This document shows, piece by piece, positions 1 through 6,310 of a stretch of DNA of 23,398 bases. Position numbers and translations under genes: made by a program. The stretch covers positions 1 through 23,398 of the forward strand of contig CAKPSW010000013.1 of the NCBI GenBank assembly GCA_934183705.1. The letters run 5' to 3'. The stretch comes from an uncultured Bacilli bacterium. GTDB taxonomy: Bacteria; Bacillota_I; Bacilli_A; RF39; UBA660. The stretch's first letter is position 1. Every line of letters starts with the position of its first letter. The notes under the pieces were generated by a model, which worked only from the letters and a program-made list of their open reading frames with translations, made no database searches and was not told where the DNA came from.

Positions 1-52
1 ACAGAAGCATGGTAAGCTTCAGGGGTAAGTTCAATTCTTACATTCAGCACCA
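1..52 (+). tRNA. tRNA-Thr(GGT), 3' part, cut by window start
   Basis: The window opens inside a tRNA. The anticodon stem GAAGC/GCTTC (4-8, 16-20) encloses the 7-nt loop ATGGTAA, whose U33 is followed by anticodon GGT (11-13), which reads Thr codons. A short variable loop is followed by a T-arm GTAAG/CTTAC with loop TTCAATT, then the acceptor 3' strand ATTCAGC, discriminator A49 and an encoded CCA (50-52). The D-arm and 5' acceptor strand lie upstream of the window, so the acceptor pairing cannot be checked. Confidence 0.88.
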
Positions 53-65
53 GATTGATATTAAA

Positions 66-130
66 CTCGAACTTTTCGAGATAATGTAAAAACTACTCTC
101 AAAATAAATTGAAAGTAGTTTTATTTTTTT
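66..130 (+). terminator. Terminator after tRNA-Thr (two hairpins)
   Basis: A small hairpin CTCGAA/TTCGAG (66-80) is followed by a strong intrinsic terminator: AAAACTACT (89-97) pairs with AGTAGTTTT (114-122), extended inward by TCAA/TTGA, and a run of seven T follows (124-130). The second hairpin recurs exactly at 1264-1303. Confidence 0.85.
90..129 (+). repeat. Direct repeat copy 1 (terminator hairpin)
   Basis: Forty bases here are identical to 1264-1303. Similarity continues weakly to the left in both copies, through the small CTCGAA hairpin and into the 3' end of the tRNA. The pair brackets the DUF3800 gene and its RNA. Confidence 0.85.
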
Positions 131-242
131 ATTAGAAGAGTTTTCTATATTTTTGGCATTTTCTCCATTTTTCGTGCAACTACAATTGTTAGTTTTTTTT
201 TCTTAATTTGTCTTAATTATGTAATAATTTTATATAAAAATG

Positions 243-251
243 TGATATACT
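243..251 (+). promoter_or_regulatory. Probable promoter (-10) of DUF3800 gene
   Basis: An extended -10, TGA followed by TATACT (246-251), lies about 30 nt before the start codon. No good -35 hexamer is seen at the right distance, so the site rests on the extended -10. Confidence 0.5.
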
Positions 252-281
252 AGATGTAATTGACTTTAGGAGATGATAAAT

Positions 282-1001
282 TTGAAAACATATATTGTAT
301 TAGATGAATCTGGAGCAATGCATTTAAAAAATGAAAGATATTTTGTTATAGCAGGTTTTATTACTAGAGAACTACATAAAGTAACATCATCTCATAAAAG
401 AGTTGAGGAAGTTGTAAAACAAAGAAAAAATATACCTATTAATCAAAGAATCGAATTAAAATCATCTCACATAAATGATAGTCAACAAGCATTATTTCTT
501 AATGAATTATATTCTTTATCAGGTGTAGTACCAATAGCTATAGTTGTTGACAAAGAAAATCTAAAAAAATTTGGTGCTTCTGAAAATGTTGCTTATAACT
601 TTTTTGTAAAAACCTTATTAAAATATTTATTTAAGTGTAATATTCCTATTTTACAAACTGATCAAATAGAACTAAGAGTTGATAATAGAAATACATCTGT
701 AAAAACTTTAAAAGATTTAGAAACATTTCTACAATGGGAATTTGAATTAATGGATTTAGAAGTTGAAGTTAAATATTTAGACTCAAAGGATAATAGAGAT
801 GTACAAATGGCTGATTATGTTGCTAATTTAGTTTGGAAAAAACACAATCGACCAAATGAAGATTTATCAAGAAGGATTCCACAGTATTATAGAACTTATA
901 TTTCAAAATTTCCTTTTAAATTATTTGGACATAATCCAAGTATAAAACAACTAGAAGAAGAAAAAGAAAAAAATTTAGAAGAATTAGTTGTAAATTCATA
1001 A
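282..1001 (+). CDS. DUF3800 domain protein, start TTG
   Basis: A 239-aa protein of the DUF3800 family, a predicted RNase H-like, metal-dependent fold often met on mobile elements and near defence genes; the reaction is not known. Visible hallmarks are the N-terminal strand ending in the DESG motif (D8, E9, S10, G11), a central acidic residue in RVDNRN (about D134) and the C-terminal QMADYVAN motif (Q175, D178), which together would form an acidic active site. Start choice: an ATG at 273 touches the AGGAG ribosome site (268-272) directly and is too close, whereas the in-frame TTG at 282 has ideal 9-nt spacing. The gene sits alone between two copies of the tRNA-Thr terminator. Its last codons contain the promoter of the structured RNA that follows, and such protein/RNA pairing is known for this family. 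No signal peptide or membrane segment is present. Confidence 0.85.
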   Translation: MKTYIVLDESGAMHLKNERYFVIAGFITRELHKVTSSHKRVEEVVKQRKNIPINQRIELKSSHINDSQQALFLNELYSLSGVVPIAIVVDKENLKKFGASENVAYNFFVKTLLKYLFKCNIPILQTDQIELRVDNRNTSVKTLKDLETFLQWEFELMDLEVEVKYLDSKDNRDVQMADYVANLVWKKHNRPNEDLSRRIPQYYRTYISKFPFKLFGHNPSIKQLEEEKEKNLEELVVNS

Positions 1002-1015
1002 AAAAATGATATAAT
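988..1015 (+). promoter_or_regulatory. Promoter of downstream small RNA
   Basis: TTGTAA (988-993), a 16-nt spacer ending in TGA, and a perfect TATAAT (1010-1015) form a strong sigma-A type promoter with an extended -10. It overlaps the last codons of the DUF3800 gene and would start transcription near 1022. Confidence 0.75.
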
Positions 1016-1020
1016 ATTAT

Positions 1021-1133
1021 CAGAAGACCTTTAAGGTGTATCGAACTAAGCATTATATGTGCGAATGTTCTAATCGTATGTTAAGTACGGGATCCCTTAG
1101 GCAGAAAAGTAATCCAAAAGGGTTACTTTTTCT
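1021..1133 (+). ncRNA. Structured small RNA next to DUF3800 gene
   Basis: A roughly 110-nt transcript is fixed by a strong promoter on the left and a strong terminator on the right, with no usable reading frame. It can fold as a three-way junction. P1 is TTAAGG (1031-1036) with CCTTAG (1095-1100). P2 is GAAC (1043-1046) with GTTC (1067-1070), continued by GCAT/GTGC (1050-1053, 1059-1062). P3 is CGTA/TACG (1075-1078, 1086-1089). From memory, several conserved RNA motifs named after DUF3800 were reported beside genes of that family; membership of this RNA in one of them is inference. It is not 6S, SRP, tmRNA or a riboswitch class that I recognise. Confidence 0.6.
1105..1133 (+). terminator. Intrinsic terminator of the small RNA
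   Basis: AAAAGTAATCC (1105-1115), loop AAAA, GGGTTACTTTT (1120-1130): an 11-bp stem with one G-U pair, ending in a T-rich run. Confidence 0.85.
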
Positions 1134-1161
1134 TTTAAAGTATGTTATACTTATATCGGTT

Positions 1162-1181
1162 AATAGTTATTACTAACTATT
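1162..1181. repeat. Inverted repeat in the gap
   Basis: AATAGTTA and TAACTATT form a perfect 8-bp stem with a 4-nt loop. Its role is unknown; a weak T-rich stretch follows. It lies between the small RNA and the decayed tRNA-like copy. Confidence 0.4.
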
Positions 1182-1187
1182 TCTTTT

Positions 1188-1303
1188 GCTTTAGAAGTTG
1201 TCATAATTCTTCCTTTAGGGCAGCATATTTAATTATTGCTCGAATACTTCGAAATGACTATAGAAACTACTCTCAAAATAAATTGAAAGTAGTTTTATTT
1301 TTT
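1188..1303 (+). repeat. Direct repeat copy 2: decayed tRNA-Thr 3' end plus terminator
   Basis: Bases 1264-1303 are identical to 90-129 and form the same terminator hairpin. To the left, a diverged CTCGAA/TTCGA hairpin (about 1239-1252) and a segment resembling the tRNA T-arm and acceptor end align by eye with 16-89. This reads as a degraded copy of the tRNA 3' region, as left by integration at a tRNA gene or by an old tandem tRNA copy. The exact terminator match is solid; the tRNA part is suggestive only. Confidence 0.6.
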
Positions 1304-1344
1304 ATAAAATGCAATTAATAATTCTCTAAACTAATATTAAACTA

Positions 1345-1373
1345 GTGACTTTTCATCGTAAATTTGATACAAT
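1345..1373 (+). promoter_or_regulatory. Promoter of the NS-type nuclease gene
   Basis: GTGACT (1345-1350), 17-nt spacer ending in TGA, TACAAT (1368-1373). Transcription would start near 1380, leaving a leader of about 11 nt. Confidence 0.55.
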
Positions 1374-1390
1374 TAAGAAGAGGTATAGAT

Positions 1391-2107
1391 ATGAAGAGAA
1401 TTAAAAAATATAGTATGGCATTACTACCGATATTGATACTATTTATAATAGAATATTTTAATATCAATTTAAATGATATTGTAGGTAATACTGATGCTTC
1501 TTCTGCTACAACAGTATCATCTAGAGAAGACATACCACAGTATAGTAATAAATCGTATGTTATAATAAATGATAATGAACCTTATTTTAGGGAAGAAGAT
1601 ATAAATACAAATACTTTTGAGAAATATGGTGAATTGGATAACTTAGGTAGATGTACTCTAGCTTATGCTAATATAGATAAAAGTATGATGCCTACGGAAA
1701 AAAGGGGTAGTATTGGAAGTGTTAAGCCTACTGGATGGCATACTATTAAATATGATATTGTGGATGGTAAGTATTTATATAATAGATGTCATCTAATAGG
1801 ATACCAGTTAACTGGTGAGAATGCTAATGAAAAGAATCTAATTACTTGCACTAGAAGTATGAATACAATAGGTATGTTAGAATTTGAAAATAAAGTGGCT
1901 AAATATATTAAAGAGACAAATAACCATGTATTATATAGAGTAACGCCTGTATTTGAAGGAGATAATCTATTAGCCACTGGAGTAGAGATGGAAGCTTTGT
2001 CTATTGAAGATAATGGAGAGGGAGTAAAATTTAATGTTTTTGTTTATAACATAGAAGATGGTATTATAATAGATTATAAAACGGGTGATAGTAAGTTATA
2101 TGACTAA
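1391..2107 (+). CDS. DNA/RNA non-specific endonuclease, membrane-anchored or secreted
   Basis: A 238-aa protein of the DNA/RNA non-specific endonuclease family (EndA/streptodornase type, beta-beta-alpha-metal fold). It should cut DNA and RNA outside the cell, for nutrient scavenging or DNA uptake. A basic start and a hydrophobic helix at about residues 8-23 act as signal or anchor. The catalytic segment is NRCHLIGYQLTG (131-142), with H134 as general base, followed by ENANEKNLIT (143-152), which holds the metal-binding Asn. The variant NRCH instead of the classic DRGH is, as I recall, common in Firmicutes members. An earlier TTG at 1364 is in frame, but it lies in the promoter; the ATG at 1391 has an AGAGG site 7 nt upstream. 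It is a single-gene unit, ending in a terminator shared with the opposite gene. It has no linked competence genes, so the biological use is open. Confidence 0.88.
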   Translation: MKRIKKYSMALLPILILFIIEYFNINLNDIVGNTDASSATTVSSREDIPQYSNKSYVIINDNEPYFREEDINTNTFEKYGELDNLGRCTLAYANIDKSMMPTEKRGSIGSVKPTGWHTIKYDIVDGKYLYNRCHLIGYQLTGENANEKNLITCTRSMNTIGMLEFENKVAKYIKETNNHVLYRVTPVFEGDNLLATGVEMEALSIEDNGEGVKFNVFVYNIEDGIIIDYKTGDSKLYD

Positions 2108-2143
2108 AAAAGATATGGAACACATTATTCCATATCTTTTTTT
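2106..2143. terminator. Bidirectional terminator
   Basis: A 15-bp near-perfect stem (2106-2120 with 2128-2142, core AGATATGGAA/TTCCATATCT) with A and T runs on both sides. It serves the nuclease gene on the plus strand and the converging unknown gene on the minus strand, whose stop codon lies inside it. Confidence 0.85.
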
Positions 2144-2742
2144 AGTTTTAAAGTTTTATAAACGGGTATTTCTACATCTTTTAAATCTTCTTCTTCCATT
2201 AAAGAAAGACTATGTCTATTTTGACTTTCACCATCTTTAGTGGTGGCTAAAGAAATTTGTTTTAAAACTCTAATTTGATCTTCGCTATCTAATAAATAAA
2301 AATATTTGATTATCTTCTCTTCTTTAGACATAATTTCATTATAAGAGTTACGTGTATTGCTTTGTGTTATAGTATCTACTTCTGTTATAGTCTCTTTAAC
2401 TCTATCCTTATCAGTAGTAAGACCATTTTTATCTAAATTGTTAATAACACATTCCATATTGTAATCAGCTTCATTATTTCTAGTCTCTACACTTTTCCTT
2501 TTTTTAGACACATATGCAAATGAAGAAAGAATTGCAACACCACCAGATATTCCAGCGGTACAAGCAAAGTTGACTAAACTAAAATCAAGTATATTAAGAC
2601 CATATACACTACCTAAAGCAATAGCTAAAGCACTACCATTAATTAATAGTTGTCCTATAATTTCTCTTTTATAATTGAACTCCTCATTATAATTATCTAT
2701 TTCTTCTTCAAGATCACAATTATTGTTTTCGATATCTTTCAT
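2125..2742 (-). CDS. Unknown protein with two membrane segments
   Basis: A 205-aa protein that I do not recognise. It has an acidic N-terminus (residues 1-30), two hydrophobic helices at about 34-52 and 58-78 rich in Gly/Ala, and a long charged cytoplasmic tail with many Asn, Thr and Glu. The helical stretch near 150-170 (MSKEEKIIKYFYLL...) may form a small bundle. A start 13 codons earlier is possible, but the ATG at 2742 has a textbook AGGAGGG site directly upstream and the earlier codons overlap the promoter. The gene stands alone between a shared terminator and its own promoter. No function is proposed. Confidence 0.7.
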   Translation of the reverse strand: MKDIENNNCDLEEEIDNYNEEFNYKREIIGQLLINGSALAIALGSVYGLNILDFSLVNFACTAGISGGVAILSSFAYVSKKRKSVETRNNEADYNMECVINNLDKNGLTTDKDRVKETITEVDTITQSNTRNSYNEIMSKEEKIIKYFYLLDSEDQIRVLKQISLATTKDGESQNRHSLSLMEEEDLKDVEIPVYKTLKLKKDME

Positions 2743-2769
2743 ATTATCCCTCCTTTTTTGGGTAAAAAT

Positions 2770-2798
2770 ATAATACCACAAAAGAAGAAAAATAGCAA
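2770..2798 (-). promoter_or_regulatory. Promoter of the 205-aa membrane protein gene
   Basis: Read on the minus strand: TTGCTA (2798-2793), 17-nt spacer, TATTAT (2775-2770). The transcript would start near 2763, just before the ribosome site. Confidence 0.6.
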
Positions 2799-2872
2799 AT
2801 ATTTTCTATATTTAAATAAAAAGTATTTAAAAAAAAGAAAAATTGTAGTAAAATGTATATAGGTGATAAATA

Positions 2873-3376
2873 ATGCATATGTATGTAGTAGAATATTTAA
2901 ATGAAAATGAATTTAATAAAAAGATAAGAGCACTTAAGAAATATAATATGCTTGCTTATAAGAAACTAATATTTGATTGTGTACCAAAATTGCGTGATGG
3001 AAACATTCAGGGTGTAGCGGTATCTAAAAATAGTAAAGAAGGTATTATGAAGTATGAATATAAACTACCTACTGATAGAATGTTTTCACAAGTTCATGGT
3101 GATATAATTCTTCATTATACTATTTATGAGAATCAAAAGTTAATAATGCTTGATACTATAACTCCTGAGGAAATATTAAGTGAAGGACATCAAAAGGAGT
3201 TAACTACTTATAAAGGTGTAATGGTATCTAAATCTCATGCTGAAAGAGATATGTTTAAAATAAACTTATTAAATAGTATGAATAAGAATGGTTTTTTAAA
3301 TAATAAAGCTTTAATAATTATAGGTTCTATATTGTTAATATTAATTGTTGTATTACTAATATTTATCTTAAAATAA
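2873..3376 (+). CDS. Unknown tail-anchored protein
   Basis: A 167-aa protein of unknown function. The first 140 residues are soluble and mixed alpha/beta in character. One strong hydrophobic helix sits at the very C-terminus (about 144-166, run of I, L, V), ending in a single Lys. This is a tail anchor that would leave the main domain in the cytoplasm. The start ATG at 2873 follows AGGTGAT at 6-nt spacing; a second ATG two codons later is also possible. A weak TAAAAT at 2849-2854 may be its -10. The gene ends in a terminator shared with def on the other strand. Neighbours give no functional hint. Confidence 0.7.
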   Translation: MHMYVVEYLNENEFNKKIRALKKYNMLAYKKLIFDCVPKLRDGNIQGVAVSKNSKEGIMKYEYKLPTDRMFSQVHGDIILHYTIYENQKLIMLDTITPEEILSEGHQKELTTYKGVMVSKSHAERDMFKINLLNSMNKNGFLNNKALIIIGSILLILIVVLLIFILK

Positions 3377-3409
3377 AAATATGTTCACATTATAGTGAAC
3401 GTATTTTTT
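3376..3409. terminator. Bidirectional terminator between unknown gene and def
   Basis: AAAATATGTTCAC (3376-3388) pairs with GTGAACGTATTTT (3395-3407), 13 bp with one G-U, loop of 6. Runs of A and T flank it on both strands, and the def stop codon lies in the 3' arm. Confidence 0.85.
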
Positions 3410-3956
3410 ATATTTCTCGCATATTATCAGCATTTTTATAAGGATCATTTGGATCAATATAATCAACAAATAAAATTCCCTTTAAATGGTCAAGTTCATG
3501 TTGAAAAGCAATAGCTAAATCTTCACGGACACGATATTTAATTAAATTACCATCTAAATCGTATGCTTCGACGGTAATTCTTGCATGTCTAGGTACAATA
3601 CCATCTACTTCACGATTAACACTTAAGCAGCCTTCGCCTTCACCGGCATAAATCATCTCTTCGGAATAAGATATAACTTTAGGATTGATAAGAATGTAAT
3701 CATCAAATACGCCTTCTCTTCTTTCATAGCAGACAACAAAAAAATTCTTATTAATTCCAAGTTGAGGAGCCGCTAGACCCATACCTGGTCTTAAGTTATA
3801 TTTTTTAGAATATTTTTCTATTTGTGAATATCTTAAATGTTTTAACATTTCTGGTATAATATTTTTATATTCTGTACATAAAGGAAATTCAACGTCAGTA
3901 TTTTCTGCTCTAACACGAGGATCTTTTTCATCTAAAATATCTTTTGTTCTAAGCAT
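3408..3956 (-). CDS. def: Peptide deformylase
   Basis: A 182-aa peptide deformylase, which removes the formyl group from the N-terminal Met of new proteins at the ribosome exit. All three family motifs are present: GMGLAAPQ (58-65), EGCLSV (108-113, metal ligand C110) and QHELDHLKG (152-160, ligands H153 and H157, catalytic E154). The length, the extra loop before motif 1 and the EGEGCLSVNR context fit the type 2 enzymes of Gram-positive bacteria. The start at 3956 is preferred over an in-frame ATG 12 codons upstream, because an AAGGA site lies about 8 nt before it. It is a single-gene unit here, not coupled to fmt as in many genomes. Confidence 0.96.
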   Translation of the reverse strand: MLRTKDILDEKDPRVRAENTDVEFPLCTEYKNIIPEMLKHLRYSQIEKYSKKYNLRPGMGLAAPQLGINKNFFVVCYERREGVFDDYILINPKVISYSEEMIYAGEGEGCLSVNREVDGIVPRHARITVEAYDLDGNLIKYRVREDLAIAFQHELDHLKGILFVDYIDPNDPYKNADNMREI

Positions 3957-3997
3957 AAAATCATTCCTTTCTTCCAGAAGATATTTTAACATAAAAA

Positions 3998-4022
3998 TAA
4001 AAAAAAGGGAAGAGTTTTCCCT
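3998..4022 (-). terminator. Terminator of the YjcZ-like gene
   Basis: On the minus strand AGGGAA (4022-4017) pairs with TTCCCT (4011-4006), and a run of eight or more T follows. Confidence 0.75.
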
Positions 4023-4027
4023 AAATA

Positions 4028-4222
4028 TTATGCAGTCACTCTAGAACCTATTATAATAACAAGTAAAATGAATAAGACAAGTACAATAGCGGCACTGCTT
4101 CCATAAGAAGAACCGTAGCCATAACCATATCCCATCATAGGATAGCCATAACTCATATTATTTGATGAACCGCATCCGCAGCTATTGCCATATCCTCCAG
4201 AATATCCTCCGTAATAATACAT
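4028..4222 (-). CDS. YjcZ-like Gly/Tyr-rich small membrane protein
   Basis: A 64-aa protein with a Gly/Tyr/Ser-rich first part (residues 1-43, repeats of GYG and GGY, a CGCG pair) and one hydrophobic helix near the C-terminus (AIVLVLFILLVIIIG, 45-59). This two-part layout, and the VLFILLVIIIG helix in particular, matches the small YjcZ-type sporulation proteins of Bacilli, which are found in spores. The ribosome site AAAGGAGGT is perfect, with about 7 nt to the ATG. A CATA-type -10 box upstream would suit a mother-cell sigma factor. The family call rests on composition and the helix, so it is moderately firm. The spore link agrees with dacF and the spoIIA genes nearby. Confidence 0.7.
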   Translation of the reverse strand: MYYYGGYSGGYGNSCGCGSSNNMSYGYPMMGYGYGYGSSYGSSAAIVLVLFILLVIIIGSRVTA

Positions 4223-4252
4223 AAATATACCTCCTTTACGTGATATCTAATA

Positions 4253-4280
4253 TAGTTTATGGAGATATATATTTTATGTA
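4253..4280 (-). promoter_or_regulatory. Possible sigma-E/K type promoter of the YjcZ-like gene
   Basis: On the minus strand CATAAACTA (4261-4253) matches the CATANNNTA -10 of the mother-cell sigma factors. An AC element lies about 16 nt upstream (4279-4278). The region is AT-rich, so a chance match is quite possible. Confidence 0.3.
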
Positions 4281-4307
4281 CCTACACTCGCCTAAAAAAG
4301 CAAAATA

Positions 4308-4336
4308 TTGACAAATAATAGAAAGTGGCATATAAT
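4308..4336 (+). promoter_or_regulatory. Consensus promoter of the 116-aa protein gene
   Basis: TTGACA (4308-4313), exactly 17 nt, TATAAT (4331-4336): a full sigma-A consensus promoter. Confidence 0.85.
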
Positions 4337-4360
4337 ATATAACACAAGGAGAGAAGTATA

Positions 4361-4711
4361 ATGAAAAAAACTTATTATGAAATTAAATTATCTAACGATG
4401 AAACTAGAAAATTTAGAGTTATATGCGACTTTACAGTATTAGGTATTAGAGAGATTGTAACAAATAGAATAATAGCTATGAAATGTTCTCATGATGCTTG
4501 TATAAATAATTATGGTTTAACATGTGAAAACTTATTTATTGAAGTTAATAAAGAAGAAGCTGAAAATTATAAAAAAATGATTTCTTCAAATAAAGAAGTA
4601 AAAACAGCGTATAAGGAATATCTAAAAGAAGTAGAAGAAAATTCATTTAGAAAATACGAAGATGCTCTTATTGTATATAAGGGACAAAAAAAACGCAAAC
4701 GTACAAGATAA
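4361..4711 (+). CDS. Unknown small basic-tailed protein
   Basis: A 116-aa protein that I do not recognise. The first half looks like beta strands (YYEIKLSNDETRKFRVICDFTVLGIREI) with a short Cys pair, CSHDAC (about 42-47). The second half is a long charged helix, and the last eight residues are strongly basic (KKRKRTR), which could touch nucleic acid. The start has AAGGAGAG about 8 nt upstream. A perfect consensus promoter suggests high, constitutive expression. It stands just upstream of dacF, without a visible terminator between them, so the two may be transcribed together. No function is proposed. Confidence 0.7.
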   Translation: MKKTYYEIKLSNDETRKFRVICDFTVLGIREIVTNRIIAMKCSHDACINNYGLTCENLFIEVNKEEAENYKKMISSNKEVKTAYKEYLKEVEENSFRKYEDALIVYKGQKKRKRTR

Positions 4712-4769
4712 ATTAATATATAGATAGAATAAAATATTAATAATTGCATAGCCTTTACTAGGTGATATT

Positions 4770-5924
4770 ATGAAAAAAATATTGATATTTACATTATTCT
4801 GTCTTTTTTTAATACCAATAAATAAAGTCTATAGTGAAATGAATCTGGCGGAAGGTGCTAAATCTGCTATTCTAATTGAAGCTTCAACAGGAGAGATACT
4901 TTATCAAAAAAATGCTTATGAAAAATTACCACCTGCTTCGATGACAAAAATGATGAGTATGCTCTTAATAATGGAAGAGATTGAAAAAGGTAATTTAAAA
5001 TGGGATGAAATGATAACAGCATCAGATAAAGCAGCAAGTATGGGAGGTAGTCAAATTTTCTTAAAAGCAGGAGAGAAAATGAGCACGACTGATATGTTAA
5101 AAGGAATATCGATTGCTTCAGGAAATGATGCTACTTTAGCTATGGCTGAGAGAATATCAGGAACCGAAGAAGAGTTTGTAAAGAGAATGAATAGTAAGGG
5201 TAAAGAATTAGGTCTTAAGAATACTAATTTTGTAAATGCTACAGGATTAGATATTGATAATCATTATTCAAGTGCTTATGATATGGCTCTTATTGCTAAA
5301 GAATTAGTGAAACATGAGAAGATATTAGAATTTAGTTCAACATATGAAGATTATTTAAGAAAAGATACTAAAAATCCATTTTGGCTCGTTAATACTAATA
5401 AATTAGTTAAGTTTTATAGTGGGGTAGATGGCTTAAAGACTGGTTTTACAAGTGGTGCTGGATACTGTCTTACTTCTACCGCTAAAAAAGAGAATATGCG
5501 TCTTATTACTGTTGTAATGAATGAGGAGACGGCTGCTAAAAGAAGTAGTGATACTACACAAATGTTAGATTATGGTTTTAATACATATGCTGTTAAAACA
5601 ATCGTAGATGATAAAAAAGTAATAGGAAAGGCTGATGTCTTTTTAGGAGATAAAAAAACAGTAGATATTACTTCTTTGGAAGAAGTAACTATTCTTAAGA
5701 AGAAGACTGAAGAAGATAGAAATATAACTTATAAAGTTAATGTACAGACGCTTACTGCTCCTATTAAGAGGGGTGATAAAGTAGGTACTATCGATATTAT
5801 TGAAGATGGAAAAGTAATTTCTACTATTTTAGCTACAGTAGTAGAAGATGTAAATAAAGCTAATATATTTAAAATATTTATTCGTACAGCAGCTAATATT
5901 ATTAGAGGAGATTTAAGGTTTTAA
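4770..5924 (+). CDS. dacF: D-alanyl-D-alanine carboxypeptidase (DacF-like)
   Basis: A 384-aa penicillin-binding protein of peptidase family S11. It removes the terminal D-Ala from peptidoglycan stem peptides outside the membrane. A signal peptide covers about residues 1-22. The active-site motifs are SMTK (S57 nucleophile, K60), SGN (117-119) and KTG (223-225). A beta-rich C-terminal domain follows (about 265-365), and the last 20 residues form an amphipathic helix that should lie on the membrane. The start ATG follows AGGTGAT. In Bacillus, dacF sits directly before spoIIAA-spoIIAB-sigF and works in spore cortex formation. Here the same neighbours appear 3.4 kb further on, so the DacF name is supported by position. 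The last codons are part of its own terminator, and a near-copy of that end occurs at 9169-9200. Confidence 0.93.
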   Translation: MKKILIFTLFCLFLIPINKVYSEMNLAEGAKSAILIEASTGEILYQKNAYEKLPPASMTKMMSMLLIMEEIEKGNLKWDEMITASDKAASMGGSQIFLKAGEKMSTTDMLKGISIASGNDATLAMAERISGTEEEFVKRMNSKGKELGLKNTNFVNATGLDIDNHYSSAYDMALIAKELVKHEKILEFSSTYEDYLRKDTKNPFWLVNTNKLVKFYSGVDGLKTGFTSGAGYCLTSTAKKENMRLITVVMNEETAAKRSSDTTQMLDYGFNTYAVKTIVDDKKVIGKADVFLGDKKTVDITSLEEVTILKKKTEEDRNITYKVNVQTLTAPIKRGDKVGTIDIIEDGKVISTILATVVEDVNKANIFKIFIRTAANIIRGDLRF

Positions 5925-5936
5925 ATCTTCTTTTTT
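5904..5936 (+). repeat. Direct repeat copy 1: dacF 3' end and terminator
   Basis: Covers the last six codons of dacF, its stop and the terminator. It matches 9169-9200 with one single-base gap and one substitution. The two copies bracket the PfkB-SIS/ASCH/GNAT block. Confidence 0.75.
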
Positions 5937-5940
5937 GTTT
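5907..5940 (+). terminator. Terminator of dacF
   Basis: GGAGATTTAA pairs with TTAAATCTTC (one G-U), loop GGTT, then a run of six T and more. The stop codon lies in the stem. Confidence 0.75.
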
Positions 5941-5991
5941 TTTTGATAGTTATTATAATAAGAGTTTTCTTGATTATTTTTATATTTTAGA

Positions 5992-6021
5992 TTGCGTACA
6001 AAGCCTATGGCATGGTATAAT
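5992..6021 (+). promoter_or_regulatory. Promoter of the cargo operon
   Basis: TTGCGT (5992-5997), 18-nt spacer ending in TGG, TATAAT (6016-6021). Transcription would start near 6028, just before a GGAGTGAT ribosome site at 6033-6040. Confidence 0.6.
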
Positions 6022-6045
6022 AAATGCAAATTGGAGTGATTATAA

Positions 6046-6310
6046 GTGGGAAAAATATCAAATGTTTTTAAATTGTACGTCAGCAATAGATTTTAATTTA
6101 TTCTTTAATTATATATATGGATTGTGTTTTAGTAGTCCATATAGTTGGAAAGATAACGAATGGAAGAGTAATGACGGTAAAATAGATTATACAGATAGTT
6201 TTGGGGTGTTTGATTTAAATAGAAAAAAGATTATAGAGTGTTTAGTAAAAAATCATGATTATAGGGATGAAAGTGAAGCCATAGAATACAAAAGGAGATT
6301 AATTAAATGA
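6046..6310 (+). pseudogene. Small ORF in two frames: frameshifted or +1 recoded
   Basis: The ribosome site GGAGTGAT (6033-6040) points to GTG 6046, which reads MGKISNVFKLYVSNRF and stops at TAA 6094. A second frame, shifted by +1, is open from before 6062 down to TGA 6308-6310. It ends in an ATGA overlap with the next gene, as expected of a real operon partner. Its own first ATG (6062) has no ribosome site. Joining both frames at UUU-UAA (6091-6096) gives an 87-aa protein with an aromatic middle (SSPYSWKDNEW) and a charged helical end. I do not recognise the family. It could be a frameshift mutation, a sequencing error, or programmed +1 slippage, since tRNA-Phe can re-pair perfectly on UUUU. 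The second frame is also open further upstream, back to 5906, so a truncated larger gene is another reading, though a promoter overlaps that part. Confidence 0.5.

Noticed and set aside
1105..1133. Part of a riboswitch controlling a downstream gene
   Set aside because: The terminator is followed by 250 nt without a gene, and the next gene has its own promoter at 1345-1373, so a free small RNA fits better.
1342..1533. Minus-strand frame of 63 codons
   Set aside because: It overlaps the promoter and signal segment of the nuclease gene. The hydrophobic translation is a by-product of AT-rich sequence.
5906..6061. Open frame without start codon upstream of the first cargo ORF
   Set aside because: It has no start codon with a ribosome site and overlaps the dacF terminator and a good promoter. 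I mention it under the small ORF but do not count it as a gene.
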